Of a stretch of 64,000 nt of DNA, positions 28,301 through 39,714 are shown one piece after another (within the stretch, counting starts at the first letter, position 1; every line of letters begins with the position of its first letter). The DNA is from Diogma glabrata (Eukaryota; Arthropoda; Insecta; Diptera; Cylindrotomidae), in NCBI GenBank assembly GCA_963693315.1, contig OY856188.1, positions 268,331,114-268,395,113 on the forward strand, read 5' to 3'. The position numbers were made by a program, and so were the translations under genes. The notes under the pieces are model-generated. The model was not told the DNA's origin. It made no database searches and worked only from the letters and a program-made list of their open reading frames with translations.

Positions 28301-29229
28301 AAACATGTTCGTACGTTAAACGTACATGTAGACGGACACTGATAACGCCATCTAGTGCGTTCTCCTAGAAGTAAAAATAGACCATTAAGTATTTCATCGT
28401 TTATATTCCTTCAACCTTATAATTACCTTCATAACAAGTTTTTATTTTCAAAATGCCGCTGGTTCAATTTGTGATGTCATAGCACAACAACATCTAGTTT
28501 AAAATTAATGATTTGTAACTGTAACACCTTATTAATGTTATTATAATTTAATTAACTCCTCTGAAAACTGCTAGATATGTTCACCAATTCAAACAAAACA
28601 GCTGTCATTTTGAATTTAATTGTCCGTCGGTAATGCAGAATAACTGCTACATTTCTAGCATTAAATCTTTTGATTATGCGACAATCTACAATTCTATCTA
28701 TAGGGTTGGTAGAAATGTCACAGCAGCATGTGTAGCAATTGATGAACATTGACAGCAATTTTTTGTTGAAATGTTCATATATAAAGTTAACCATTTTGCT
28801 TGTAAAACTCTCATTTTTCTTCGGTTAATTAATAATACTGGATTACACGTTGGTGTACATTGTGTAAATTAAAATATTATATAAGGTTTAAAAATTAAAA
28901 TGAAGATTGCTTTAGTGTTTTTATCACAGTTGTGCAAGTTATTTGTTGTGTTTTCTTCGAGTTAAGGTTTTGTGTTGGAATATACAAGCAGTCCATATAG
29001 TTGAGTGAATTTCATATGTGAAGAAAAGCGATTTGTATTGTGATCGCCGCCATTATTTGATACGAAGTAAAAGTGCTGCAACTACTAAAAATAGTGTGTC
29101 TCATCAGTGGTTGAGTTAAACCGATATTATGTGTTAACCAAGGTGTCGTCAACTCACAATATAAGATCATTAATCCATTGTTTTTTGCCCTGTTAGGCAC
29201 GCATGCAATAATTACATCCATTTAATGTT
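28301..29229. other. Intergenic DNA, nothing recognised
   Basis: No domain, RNA gene or clear repeat was seen on either strand. Confidence 0.4.
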
Positions 29230-29440
29230 AAAGTATTATCAGTTTGGATCATCGTATGTGCTATGACGTCATAATTAGTGTCAGTTTGTTCATCGTATGT
29301 TTGTGATGCATGGATCATTCTAGAACATACTCGTTTTCATCAATATTCAACATATGTGCTTGTCAGGCAATCATTTTTATCAATTTAGTCTTGTGTTTTG
29401 TTGTGGGCTCGTGTTGGTATTTAAACTTGATATTTGACAA
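29230..29440. repeat. First copy of a dispersed ~0.2-kb repeat flanking a LINE remnant
   Basis: GTTCATCGTATGTTTGTGATGCATGG and the stretch GATCATTCTAGAACATACTCG through CATATGTGCTTGTCAGGCAA match 30600-30690 in direct orientation with a few differences. It is probably the 3' UTR of a related LINE copy lying before the one at 29493-30552. Confidence 0.65.
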
Positions 29441-29492
29441 CATGGCGCTATGTAGTTCTTGGTCCATTGCTTATGTGTGACAAGACCTGCAG

Positions 29493-29592
29493 CCAAATTC
29501 TGTAACTGTGAAGCGGTGAAGTGATAAATATTTCTTCGTTTCTTTTCATTAAAAAACTTATCACTTCACCGCTTCACAATTACAGAATTTGG
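29493..29592. repeat. 35-bp inverted repeat at the LINE inversion junction
   Basis: 29493-29527 (starting CCAAATTCTGTAACTGTG) is mirrored at 29558-29592 with one mismatch around a 30-bp loop. The right arm codes the end (FCNCEAVK, stop) of the minus-strand ORF, and the left arm codes the same end on the plus strand. Confidence 0.85.
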
Positions 29593-29890
29593 GTGCTGAG
29601 CAGTTCTTGAGGTGGCACCATTCCTTGCAGGTATTACACTGAATAGATGTTGTGTTTGCCCTTAAGATGTTTTTACATATTGTACAGTGCCATGTTTTAG
29701 TTGGTCCTGGATTTGTTTCAATACCAGCAATGACGAGGAGTATTTTAAGCATTGAGGCCAGTGACAGCTGCTTCTTTACCAAAAAAATGGAGCGTCGGAT
29801 TTGCACCTTCCGTCGAAATTGTTGTGATGGTCCTTGGTCGGAATTGAGTTTCGAGTGCTTCTGGGGCGTAGACCCGTCCATCTTGAGAAG
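29561..29890 (-). pseudogene. LINE N-terminal ORF: 2A-like peptide plus PHD-like finger
   Basis: Minus-strand ORF, best start ATG at 29881 (MDGSTPQKHSKL), about 107 residues to the stop. A basic N-terminus (FRRKVQIRRSIF) is followed by LKILLVIAGIETNPGP, which fits the 2A-type D(V/I)ExNPGP signature except that the leading D is G. Then comes a Cys-rich finger: WHCTICKNI, IQCNTCKEWCHLKNC. The layout NPGP followed by a PHD-like finger is known from the 5' ORF of CR1/L2-like LINEs, where 2A sequences act in ribosome skipping or as signal sequence. It is inverted relative to the polymerase tail that begins a few bases further on (29894, +), so it is a rearranged, non-functional copy. Confidence 0.7.
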
Positions 29891-30552
29891 CCAACACTCA
29901 CTGGAATAAGCTACAAACAACACAAAATGCTGCCTTGCAAACCGCAACCGGATGTCACCTGATGGCACACCGTGATCACCTGCACGAGGAAAGTAACATA
30001 TTGCCAGTCCGTGAACATAATGAAATGCTAACCAAACAATATCTATTGGCCTGTCGCAAAGAGCAACATCCTTGCAATGACACCTTAACTACAATAGAAC
30101 CACCCAGGGACATAAGGAAAACAGCAATATGCTTTCTGCAAGATGTCAGAGATTGTCAGGTTACTGGTAACATAGACGAATCTACATATAGAACTGGCTT
30201 AAAAACACTCCACACCAAAACAGTTGAAAATACAATAAGGAACTATACTCCAAATCGTGTTTTAAATAGAAAGCCACCAAAAGTTGCTGCCAAAGAGGCC
30301 CAACTACCCCGTAGCACCAGATCCATCCTAGCTCAACTAAGATCCGGTTGGTCACGCATTCTAAACAACTACATGAGCAGAGTTGAACCTGAAATTATTG
30401 ACAAGTGTCCCGCATGTGAGGGCACGCCACATGATGTAGACCACTTATTTAACTGTCCTAAAAATATAACCAACTTGACGAACGAAGATTTGTGGTACCG
30501 CCCAAGGGAAGTAGCAGAGTTCCTGAACCTGGACATGGAGGCGGAGGATTAG
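29891..30552 (+). pseudogene. LINE polymerase C-terminal region, 3' fragment
   Basis: A single open + frame of about 220 residues. The pieces are THWNKLQTTQNAALQTATGC and HLMAHRDHLHEESNILPVRE (the block after the reverse transcriptase in many arthropod LINEs), RSTRSILAQLRSGWSRILNN and the C-terminal zinc-like CPACEGTPHDVDHLFNCP. The stop TAG lies at 30550-30552. The reverse transcriptase itself is missing. The frame is undamaged, so the insertion is fairly recent. The 5' part of apparently the same kind of element is fused to it head-to-head. Confidence 0.75.
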
Positions 30553-30850
30553 CACCAAACACGTCGCTACAACAACAACATCAATTTAGTCATCGCATGT
30601 GCCGTAATTCGTCATATGTTTTGTGAGGCATGGATTATTCTAGAACATAATCGTTCTCATCAAAATTCAACATATGTGCTTGTCAGGCAATAACTATTAT
30701 CAGTTTGGTCAGCGTATTTGCTGTGATGCAATAATTGCATCAGTTTAATGTCAAATTATTATCAGTCTGGGCATCGTGTTTTCTGTGATGTAATAATTAC
30801 ATCAATTTAATCTCAACTTATTATCAGTTCATTCATCGCATAAATTATAT
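30553..30850 (+). repeat. LINE 3' UTR with 62-bp minisatellite
   Basis: After the stop codon, a segment shared with 29230-29440 is followed by tandem units starting ATTATCAGT at 30692, 30754 and 30816 (period 62; two full, one partial). Each carries a GTCATCG and ATGYAATAATTRCATCA core. Confidence 0.75.
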
Positions 30851-31975
30851 CAAATTATTGCCAACTTTCTTCACTGATCATCATAATAATGATGAACCAC
30901 ACGTTGGACCTCTGGCTCTTCATATAACATCGCCGATGAAATTTCAATACAGTCCACTGCCAAGTCAGAGGCGCTATAAAAGAGAAATTCGAAGCGGCGT
31001 GGTCAAAATTAAACGTAATATAGCACCTTGTATCGGTGATATAAAATCAAAAATGTGTTATAAACGGTGTACATTCCTGTGAATGTAATCACTATCAGGA
31101 ACATTAGAGGAATTGCATGCCAAGAGATTTTTAGTTTCCAACTAGCTTTAGTCTGTGAATACAAAGACTTTGCTCAGCCCAGTACAAATGCTGAACTGCA
31201 CGTAAAAGTTTCACAAAAAGACGAATTTAAATTGGTAAAGAATAGGAACTCCGACTACCCTAAAAATTGGCGGAACCAAGATCTTCACACACACACACAC
31301 CACTTCCACTATGATTACTACATTTAAAAATTAAAATTTTTCACTCAACCCATTACGGGCAGTTGATCCAACTCTTTATCCTCAGTAATTAATCAGAATG
31401 ACTGAACTATAAATTAATATAATATAATATCCAATCGTTGCGTCAATGGTCCCGACGATTGTTAAATATGAGAATAATAATCAAAAAGTTGAGGCTGTGG
31501 TCCCGGTGATTGTTTAATTCACAATAATAATATCAATGGTGCAAAAATAAATCGTTACGCCTAATGTACGTGTGATTGTTGAGTTAAAAAAAATAATAAT
31601 ATCAATGATCCAAACATTGTGATGTTTTTTAGAATTCTTCAGTACACAGTTTTTGAATTATTGTAATTATTAATTAATAATAAGTTGGTCCCCCACCCCA
31701 TGTTTCGACATTGATTGCCAGAAAAATTTTAAAAAATTTATAGAGATAGGAAGTTTGCTAAACCTTGAACGAAAACTATAGCGAATTTTTACATAATTAT
31801 TTTCCTGTATTTTGACGGGGTGAGATCGGGGAAGGGAAAAAAATATTTTTTTTACGATAACGTTTTTGTCATATAAAAGAAGACTTAACTAAAGAAACAT
31901 TGTACTTTTTTTATGGAATTTGGCGGTGCACACTGCACAGTTTTTGAATTATGTTCAAAAAAGTGCAACTGATAC
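30851..31975. other. Intergenic DNA with a loose ~60-bp tandem repeat
   Basis: At 31431-31610 three diverged units share a TGGTCCCGRYGATTGTT...AATAATAAT pattern. A (CA)n run lies at 31285-31300. Short open frames at 30858-31327 show no recognisable domain. Confidence 0.4.
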
Positions 31976-33269
31976 TAGGTCATTCAATAAGTCCGTAGGA
32001 TGACACATAGATGGCGTTACTAGAATTTTTTCCATATGATTTTTATTTAGTACTAACCTTCAAACGATACGTGTATAAATTTGACAGCAATCTGACTATT
32101 TATTCGTGAGTTATAGCATTTTGTGTGAAGCAACTTTTGTTTTTGAAAAAAAATGGAAAAAAGTGAATTTCGAATTTTAATAAAGCATTGCTTTTTGATG
32201 AAAAAGAATACAGTGGAAACCAAACAATGGCTTGATAAACATTATCCAAACTCTGCTCCATCGAGACAAATGGTAGAGAAGTGGATGGCTGAATTTGAAT
32301 GTGGTCGTACCAGCACAAAAGATGCAGAGCGCAGTGGACGCCCAAATGAGGCTGTTATTCCAGAAAACATAAAAAAAATCCACAAATTGGTTATGAACGA
32401 TCGCAAATTGAAGGTGCACGAAATAGCTGACATTGTAAAGGTAGTAGATGGTAGTGTTTTTACCATTTTACATGAACATTTGGGTATGCGAAAGCTCTGT
32501 GCAAATTGGGTGCCGCGTGAGCTCACAGTCGACCAAAAACAACAACGAATCGATGCTTCGGAGGAGTCTTTGGCACTGTTAAACCGCAATAAAAGGGAAT
32601 TCTATCGTAGATATGTGACAATGGATGAGACATGGCTTCACAATTACACACCAGAATCCAAAAGACAGTCAGCTGAGTGGACAGCAGTCGACGAACCGAA
32701 TTAAAAGCGAGCAAAGACGCAACAGTCGGCCGGTAAGGTGATGGCGTCTGTATTTTGGGATACGAACGGAATAATATTCATCGACTATCTCCAAAAAGGA
32801 ACCACCATCAACAGCGAGTATTACTGTGAACTTTTGGATCGATTGAAGGCTGAAATCGCAAAGAAACGGCCACATTTGCAAAAGAAAAAAGTGTTGTTTC
32901 ACCAAGATAATGCACCGTGTCACAGATCGATGAAAACGATGGCAAAATTGAATGAATTGGGCTTTGAATTGCTTACCCACCCACCATATTCTCCAGATTT
33001 AGCCCCCAGCGACTTTTTCCTGTTTTCAGATCTCAAGAGAATGCTTGCTGGAAAGAAATTTAAGTCCAATGATGAAGTAATCGCTGAAACTGAGGCCTAT
33101 TTTGACGAGAAAGAGAAATCGTACTATAAAAGTGGTATAGAAAAGTTGGAAAATCGCTATACTCGTTGTATCGCCCTCGAAGGCAACTATGTTGAATAAA
33201 AAAAATCGAGTTTTGTCAAAATGTTGTTTTTTTCTTACTTATCCTACGGACTTATTGAACGATCTGTTA
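31976..33269 (+). mobile_element. mariner (Tc1/mariner) DNA transposon, nearly complete
   Basis: Terminal inverted repeats CATTCAATAAGTCCGTAGGAT (left, from about 31978) and the inverse of ATCCTACGGACTTATTGAACG (right, to about 33267) bound the element, with TA at 31976-31977 and 33268-33269 as the expected target duplication. The interior is a single transposase reading frame. The left tip is a few bases shorter than the right. Total about 1.29 kb, the standard mariner size. Confidence 0.93.
32153..33199 (+). pseudogene. mariner transposase with one in-frame stop
   Basis: The 348-codon frame is continuous except for TAA at 32702-32704 (codon 184). The N-terminal helix-turn-helix region starts MEKSEFRILIKHCFLMKKNT. 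Catalytic aspartates of the D,D34D triad are present: Asp158 in VTMDETW, Asp252 in FHQDNAPCH and Asp287 in LAPSDFF, with 34 residues between the last two. WVPRELT (WVPHEL box) and YSPDLAP are also intact. Both halves keep the same phase, so there is no frameshift. The length matches active mariners (about 345 residues). The stop removes the second and third catalytic residues, so the copy cannot make transposase unless read through. Low decay otherwise suggests recent activity of this family. Confidence 0.92.
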
Positions 33270-33365
33270 GTTGGTTTCCCCAATATTATTCTCCAATATA
33301 AACCATTTACAAGTTGGTTTAACTGAATCTCTCTTAAGTTACCCTACACTGCTTTTGCTAATATC

Positions 33366-34436
33366 ACTAGTTTACAAATTTTGAACTTTTTTTTATCCCT
33401 GAATAAAACCCAACTTTTCTTATGGATTTAGACCTCCTGAACACGAATATCATATTCATTTTTTTGGTTAGCTCTTGTTTTTGAAAAATTCACGAAAAAC
33501 CAATTTTTTCGGTGATCAAAAATTTTGTTTCGGTTTTTGCGTTTATAAATTAATTAATTATAAATTAAATATAATAATGAAACATGTGCATAGTAAATAT
33601 GCCAACAAACATTTTGAGCCATATTTTGTAAAAATCCAATAAGGATTCTGGAAGTTACAGCCGAGAAAAAATACGAAAAATTCATCTTTTTTAATACTTT
33701 TCCATTTTTCAACACCATAAATTTTGAACAAATAAGGACACAATTTTTTTTAATTTGTTGGAGCCTATAGTGGCTTCAATTCTCTTTAAGCTCAGTTCTT
33801 TTAAGCTAAAGGATACGAATACTGGTGCAGTTTGCACCAACTTATTCAAGTTTTCCCAAAGAAAGTCAAAACTCAAAATTTGGAAAAAAAATTAACTATA
33901 AGAATAATTTAAATTCTGCAGCACAATTGATTTATATATATAAGTTGTTTTCATAGTAGATCTAGCTCCTCCCACCTCGGACTTATTTTAGGAGTTGGAG
34001 AATATCAGTTAGTTGATTATCTATTCTCTATTTCGTAGAGATACCAAGTGTCTCTAATTTGTGTCCTTATTTGTTCAAAATTTATGGCGTTGAAAATGGA
34101 AAATTTTTAAAAAATCGTGAATTTTTCGTATTTTTTCAACTTTTTTCGACTGTAACTTTCAGAATCCTCAATGAATTTTTGAAAAATATAGCTGAAAATG
34201 TTTGTTAGCATATTTACTATGCATTTAATTCATTAATATTTTTTATTTGTTTGTTTTGTAAAATATGAGACCCAAAAACCGAAACAACATTTTTGATCAC
34301 CAAAAAATTGGTTTTTCGTGAATATCTCAAAAACAATAGCTAGCCTAAAAATATGAATATGCTATTCATGTTCAAGAGGTCAAAATCTATAAGAAAAGTT
34401 GGGCTTTATATCGGGAAATTTTTCTTATAAACTAGT
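33366..34436. mobile_element. Foldback element, ~1.07 kb with ~0.38-kb arms
   Basis: Left arm (33366 to about 33750) is mirrored at about 34055-34436 around an about 300-bp unrelated centre. Tips are ACTAGTTTAC and the inverse ATAAACTAGT. Shared inner landmarks include AACCAATTTTTTCGGTGATCA, TAGTAAATATGCCAACAAACA and the GTGTCCTTATTTGTTCAAAAT inverse. No ORF. It begins under 100 bp beyond the mariner. Confidence 0.85.
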
Positions 34437-36640
34437 ATATTTAACGAGACGTAGCATTTTGTGTATAATTTGGATCAATTTTCATGTTATATTTCTAGTG
34501 ACGTTTAAGAGGGAAATTAATTTTTATGTGCATGTGGTTTGGCAATATAAAAACTCTACACAACTTTATATAAATTATTTTGACACTTTTTTCTAATTGA
34601 AACTGAACAAAAATCTTCAAGCTTTTTCAACAGATGTACCAGTATGATCGATTGGAACGGTAATAAACAGGTGCAGAACCAATATATGCAGCCTCACCAT
34701 TGTTCAAGTTTGAATACTTGAAAACAAAATTTATTAGAAGTCTAAAAAAATTTTGCGAAACGAAAAACGCTAGAGCTAGAAATGGTATTACTAGAAATGG
34801 TATGTTTATATTAAAAACAAATATAATCAAAAAATTTTCTTTGAAACATCAACGATTTTTTAGAACGAACGGTAAAACACAGTTGATTCATAATTACCAT
34901 ATAAATAAATCAAAATATGTAAACATGTTTGTACACATACTTCTACGATGCAAAAAATTTTCCAATTTATAAACTCAATTTTATTTCGTTCTAACGTTAC
35001 AAATTTAGATCAACAAATAAATTAAATTATACACGTTTTGATGTTAAACGACATTATGAAGCTCAAAGCTGGGTTGTTGATTTCTTGTATAAAATCAAAT
35101 TAAGGTACTCAAGTATTTTATGTAAACACTCGGTTTTTACAAAGAAAAAAGTATTAAATTTTGTAAGTCAATAACTTAAAAATTTCGTCCAAATTGTTAT
35201 GTACCAAATAATATTGTTGAGAAAATAGAAAAATCAAATACTATAACCTAAAACTAATAAAATTAAGAAAACCCAATTGATATTTAATGATATTTTTATA
35301 CCTAACATAAAAATAATATTCCAGAATCTCACAGTTTTATATTGCTCGTATACAACAAACAATATGTAATGGATACGAGGATTTTGTTAATGTTTTCGGT
35401 TATTTTTCCAGCTAGGTGTTGAAGTGAAAATTTATTAGGGAAAATATTTATTGAATCTTTTGTATTATTATGTGTATCTCTCAACAAAATTTAAGGTCTT
35501 TATAAATGTAACTTCATTTTCTGGATTTATGTTTTGAACATAATTTTTATGTACAAAACATAAATCGTAAAAAAACAATTTGGATGGGGTGAATGGAATT
35601 CTGAAAACGCAAAATTTATGGGCAAACAAAATTGGTCAATTTTTTGTTGTATATCAATTTCTTTTAATAGTTAAATTTTCACTTACCGGAATATTGTTTA
35701 GTAAAAAGGAAATTGTTGGAGGTGGTTTTGATGCAGTTGTTGAACAATTTGCTTTTAATATATCACCAGGATCGTATTTTACTCTTTCGGTCCATAATGT
35801 TGGTGGTCTACTTGGCAATTCTGAAAATATTAAGAAAAAAACAAAACTTTATTCAGATATTTATCACAATTTTATCACTAATAAAATATCTTCAGTTGAC
35901 ACAACACAGCAGTTAAAACAACCTGCTGCCATTTGTGTTTCTATGCTTATGTACAATTATTTAAGTGTGCTAAGATATTTTTGACACGGTTTAATGGTCC
36001 ATTAAAATATTTCTTTTCTTTTGAATGAGGAGGAGGCGTTGAAGGTTAAGGGCAAAAAAAGCATATTTCAAAGAACTTGCCTAGACGATACAGGTAACGC
36101 TGGTTTATTTTATTAATATTCATAAACTTAACAATTCAACATTTAACCGATATTTAACTAAAACTTTCATTGAAAAATATTGATCAAAACCAGCCATTGG
36201 CCTATAAAGATTATTTTACAAAGAAATAAATTTGAGTTTTGTAATGGATATATTAGAGTACAAAACCGCTTAGGATAAATCTGCACCTGCTGATTAGGCA
36301 TAGAATACTATTGTGGAGAAACGGACGGTAAAATACTAACTAAACATTTTAACACAATATTATTATAATGTTACATTTACATATGATAAAAAATTCAAAA
36401 CAAACCTTCAAATGCAAAAAAGTTTAAAAGCTTAGTACCTCTTTATCGAACTATTTATAATATTATTCTTCTAAAGAGTTATTAAAAACCCGATCAGATT
36501 AAGGTTAGTTATTAAAAACCCGATCTTAGCTTGATTACAATCTATAAGTTAGCATAGCATTCTATAAAACATTAGAGGAACTAATACAAGCCAGTAACAA
36601 CCACTCAATAATTTAAAACAACAACTCATCAGAGATTCGA
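34437..36640. other. AT-rich DNA; one unrecognised 134-codon ORF
   Basis: The + ORF 35580-35984 contains FDAVVEQFAFNISPGSYFTL and LKQPAAICVSMLMYNYL but I cannot place it in any family. It lacks a convincing promoter context and could be chance or a transposon scrap. The remainder shows nothing recognisable. Confidence 0.35.
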
Positions 36641-36779
36641 CTGTGCGGCACTCCCTGCTCGACCAGTTCGGGCTCCGCAGTCGTATCAAGCACCATTGTG
36701 GTTCCAGATCCAAATCTTTGGAGACACCAAATATATAATGACCCCCATTTATTGTTTACAGACAGAGCCGCTGAGTGCT

Positions 36780-37170
36780 CTGGGTACATTTTCGTAGAAA
36801 TCCACGAATGACTTCGGAAGACCTGTATGGAGCAGCGAGAACAAAGTTTGGTAATCGTGATACTGATAATGAATTGTTGAATAAAATTAAAAGACGCAAA
36901 CAGAAAAGCAGTGAAATATTTGATGACTTCTATGTGGATGTTTACGCGACTGAAAAAACTTCTCATTCCATTACCAGAACTAGCCTTGTTAGACATTTTG
37001 TTCAACAATCCGAGGTTCGATATCCTGAGAAAGTAATTATATGTACATGTAGAGTCAGTTCATCTTTACGAACTGTGTATGCGTAAGGAAAAGTTGTTGG
37101 CATTCATAACTTTGCCAGATCAGGGATTGCCAAAAGTCACTATGAACTTTCAGGAACCCATCGAACCATT
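36780..37170 (+). pseudogene. LTR-retrotransposon Gag fragment (Gypsy-like)
   Basis: The + frame reads MTSEDLYGAARTKFGNRDTD, KIKRRKQKSSEIFDDFYVDV, then LVRHFVQQSEVRYPEKVI and CRVSSSLRTVYA. The pattern KxF...DNExxxKIKxRKQxxxExxDDFY...LVRHxxxxxRxP is that of the Gag core of Gypsy-type elements. One shift at about 37080 allows MRKEKLLAF to follow. No pol is attached. Confidence 0.6.
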
Positions 37171-38502
37171 TGTAACGACGGTCTTTTTCTAATTTAACTC
37201 TAAAACAAGAATATTCATATAAAAAGATATTCTCTTAAGATTTGATTATTTATTTCGGTTCCGGTCTTTTTCCAGTTTTTTCAAACATAAAAGCTTTTAA
37301 ATGTGGTACAATTTAGTTAACCAATATTTCAAAACTTTCTCGGTTAATTATTTTGTTGCGTCACTCAATACATATTTCCATCAACATAAATAATAAAAAT
37401 TTTGTTATTTAAACTTTTTGCATAATATTGTATGTAGATATAATACAGTTGTGGTAATTTATAAAAAGTAGATTGGTTGTATATAGACAAGCTGTAGAGG
37501 ACAACAGCATATTTTCTCGTTTAAATAAAATTGTTTATTGAGATAATATATGGAAATGGTTGACTTGCATTTAATGTGGGGAAACTTTTAATTTGTGTAC
37601 GATGAAAGGGAAAGTAAAAAAGAACCAAGAAATGTAGATTTTTACTTTTATTTTATGCTCGATCAAATGTTCGATCGGAAAGTACATTAGAAGAAAGAAA
37701 AGTGGTATTTAGCCGTACCAGTTGGGAAGTAGGGATTGGATCAATATCGAATGAAATGAAGATGTAAATGATAACTGCAGATTGAGGGTAAGGGATTTAT
37801 TTAATTCAAAAGACATTTTAAGAATTTAAACAAGTAAATTATGGATAAAAAATTGTGCAAACGGTTCTATTCAGAATTGAATAGAATTAAAGATGACAAA
37901 TTGATTGAATTTTGGATTGAGTTAAGAGTTTGGTTGAAAGAGAAAATGGAATTGACATAGTTGATTTTAAAAATGTAAGAAAGACAACATTTGTTAATGT
38001 TATTGCATTTGGACAGTTTGGTGCATATATGATAGCAGCTGTTGGTGTTATTATGAGAAAAAAAGATTACAATGGGGGACCATCACATCACAAGCGTCTT
38101 CAGAAATACCCGGTAGCAAAGAAACGTTTAAGTATCGAAGCTTTAAAACGTACTCGAACAAGTCATCATCATCAGGTTCGCTCATCAGATTGAAAAATTA
38201 TAGAAAGATCCGTCGGTCATTAAAAACTTTATCGTCCTTAGTATTGATCATGAATGGTCCTCGTTTTTATGTTGAGGTCAAAATTCTCACCCTTTTTAAT
38301 TAACACATCAATACTACAGATGTGGAAGATCAACCTATCCGTGGGTATTTTTCCATGAACGTATCAACGAAATAACGAAAAACATTGAGTTTATTGTAGT
38401 CCCATTCCTTGCATAAAATTTGTATTTGGAAATCGACCTTTTCAAACTATTTTATTTACATCAACCTACATTATTACGGTTTTCAATAGGATCAAATAAA
38501 AC
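37171..38502. other. AT-rich DNA; small unassigned ORFs
   Basis: Starts with the third copy of TTTGTAACGACGG (about 37170). Two overlapping + ORFs, 37841-37960 (MDKKLCKRFYSELNRI) and 37930-38193 (GQFGAYMIAAVGVIMRKKDY), are in different frames and match nothing I know. Confidence 0.35.
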
Positions 38503-38891
38503 AACTTTAACTGGTTCTGGTGGGTTGCAGATTGGCTCGACCAGCTGCTACAATCCAGTCCCAGTTATAGCTGTTGGTCGCCAGGGTTTGGCTCAGACAG
38601 ACTTGAATCACTTTAAAATGACTGAAAGGCAAGGAATTGTACAATTCTATAGTCAATCAACTGAAAGTTGACTGACCGCATCTAGTTTCATCTATTTCTG
38701 TTGATCGAATAGATTTGGCTTAGTCAAAACAACATCACTTTGGCGCAGAGAATCAGTCAACCTTCAGTCAGTTGACTTACTACAGGATGTGAGAGTTCAT
38801 CGTCTCCAATTCCTTTCAAAGTGATGTCTGTCTGAGCCAAACTCTGGCGCTCAACAGTGACCGACCTGCTACCCACCACAGCCAGTTAAAG
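38503..38891. mobile_element. G+C-richer inverted-repeat element (MITE-like)
   Basis: CTTTAACTGGTTCTGGTGGG...GCCAGGGTTTGGCTCAGACA on the left is mirrored by the right side (TGTCTGTCTGAGCCAAACTC through CACCACAGCCAGTTAAAG). The core adds a smaller pair CAACTGAAAGTTGACTGA / TCAGTCAGTTGACT. The sequence is visibly richer in G+C than its surroundings. No ORF. Confidence 0.75.
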
Positions 38892-39559
38892 CAATTTGTC
38901 AGGGCTCAGACAGGCCCTTCATCAGGTTTGCCCGAGTTTGAGAGTGCAGACTGATTGGACCCTAAGTAAGGAGTTTATTATCAGGACCTGATCAGATTCC
39001 CCAACTGGGGTTCAAAAACGAAAAACCAAATCAGGCCCGGTTATATTCAAATAAGGTTAATCCTAAAATGGTAATTCAAATCAGGCCCAGGATGCGCTCT
39101 TTTAATTCTCGAAATATGATCGAATGAGAGATGATCGAATATCATATTAATTATAATAACAAGGTTGATCTGACTTGAACTGGGTTGTTCAATGTTTGAT
39201 TAACTGATAACATTAATTGACAAAATCACTGGAAACTATCGTATTGGACAACATGCCAGGAGACTAGAAGTACTTACACGATTACATTCGCCGTTACAAC
39301 AGTTTTGTTAATTAATTGTTTTGCATTAATCGGGAGTGACACCATTGCGAGATTAGAAGTCACCACAAGGTCTCGTCTCACAGTTCTTATTTTTAACGAG
39401 ATGAAGATGAGAAGATTAAGAACTAAGGGATGGTTAACAAATATACATTCAGATAACCTTCAGTAAATTACCGAGTTTGCTATGGTTATATTTGAAAGGT
39501 ACTTTAATTTTTTTAATTTTGATATAAAGTGAATCAACGATCGTAGTGATCGTGACTTA
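38892..39559. other. Intergenic, with CAGGCCC-containing repeats
   Basis: AATCAGGCCC occurs at about 39028 and 39081, and CAGACAGGCCC near 38920; these may be ends of further short elements. Nothing coding is recognised. Confidence 0.35.
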
Positions 39560-39714
39560 AGCCGCAATTAGAATATTGCAGAGCTCTGCAATATTTCTGC
39601 AATAGTCGTGCAATGGTAGTGTGTAAAATATTCATTGCCAAATGTTTCTGCAATGAAAATTTTACACACTACCATTGCAGAAATATTGCAGAGTTCTATT
39701 GCAGAATTGCGGCT
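39560..39714. mobile_element. Hairpin MITE, ~155 bp
   Basis: AGCCGCAATTAGAATATTGC on the left is mirrored by GCAGAATTGCGGCT on the right. Inner arms repeat CTGCAATATTTCTGCAAT and GCAATGGTAGTGTGTAAAAT inverted. The whole unit can fold into one hairpin with small bulges. Confidence 0.85.

Noticed and set aside
32177..32980. Minus-strand ORFs within the mariner
   Set aside because: They are antisense shadows of the transposase.
35580..35984. 134-codon ORF as a host gene
   Set aside because: No family resemblance, promoter or splice evidence; kept only as an unassigned ORF.
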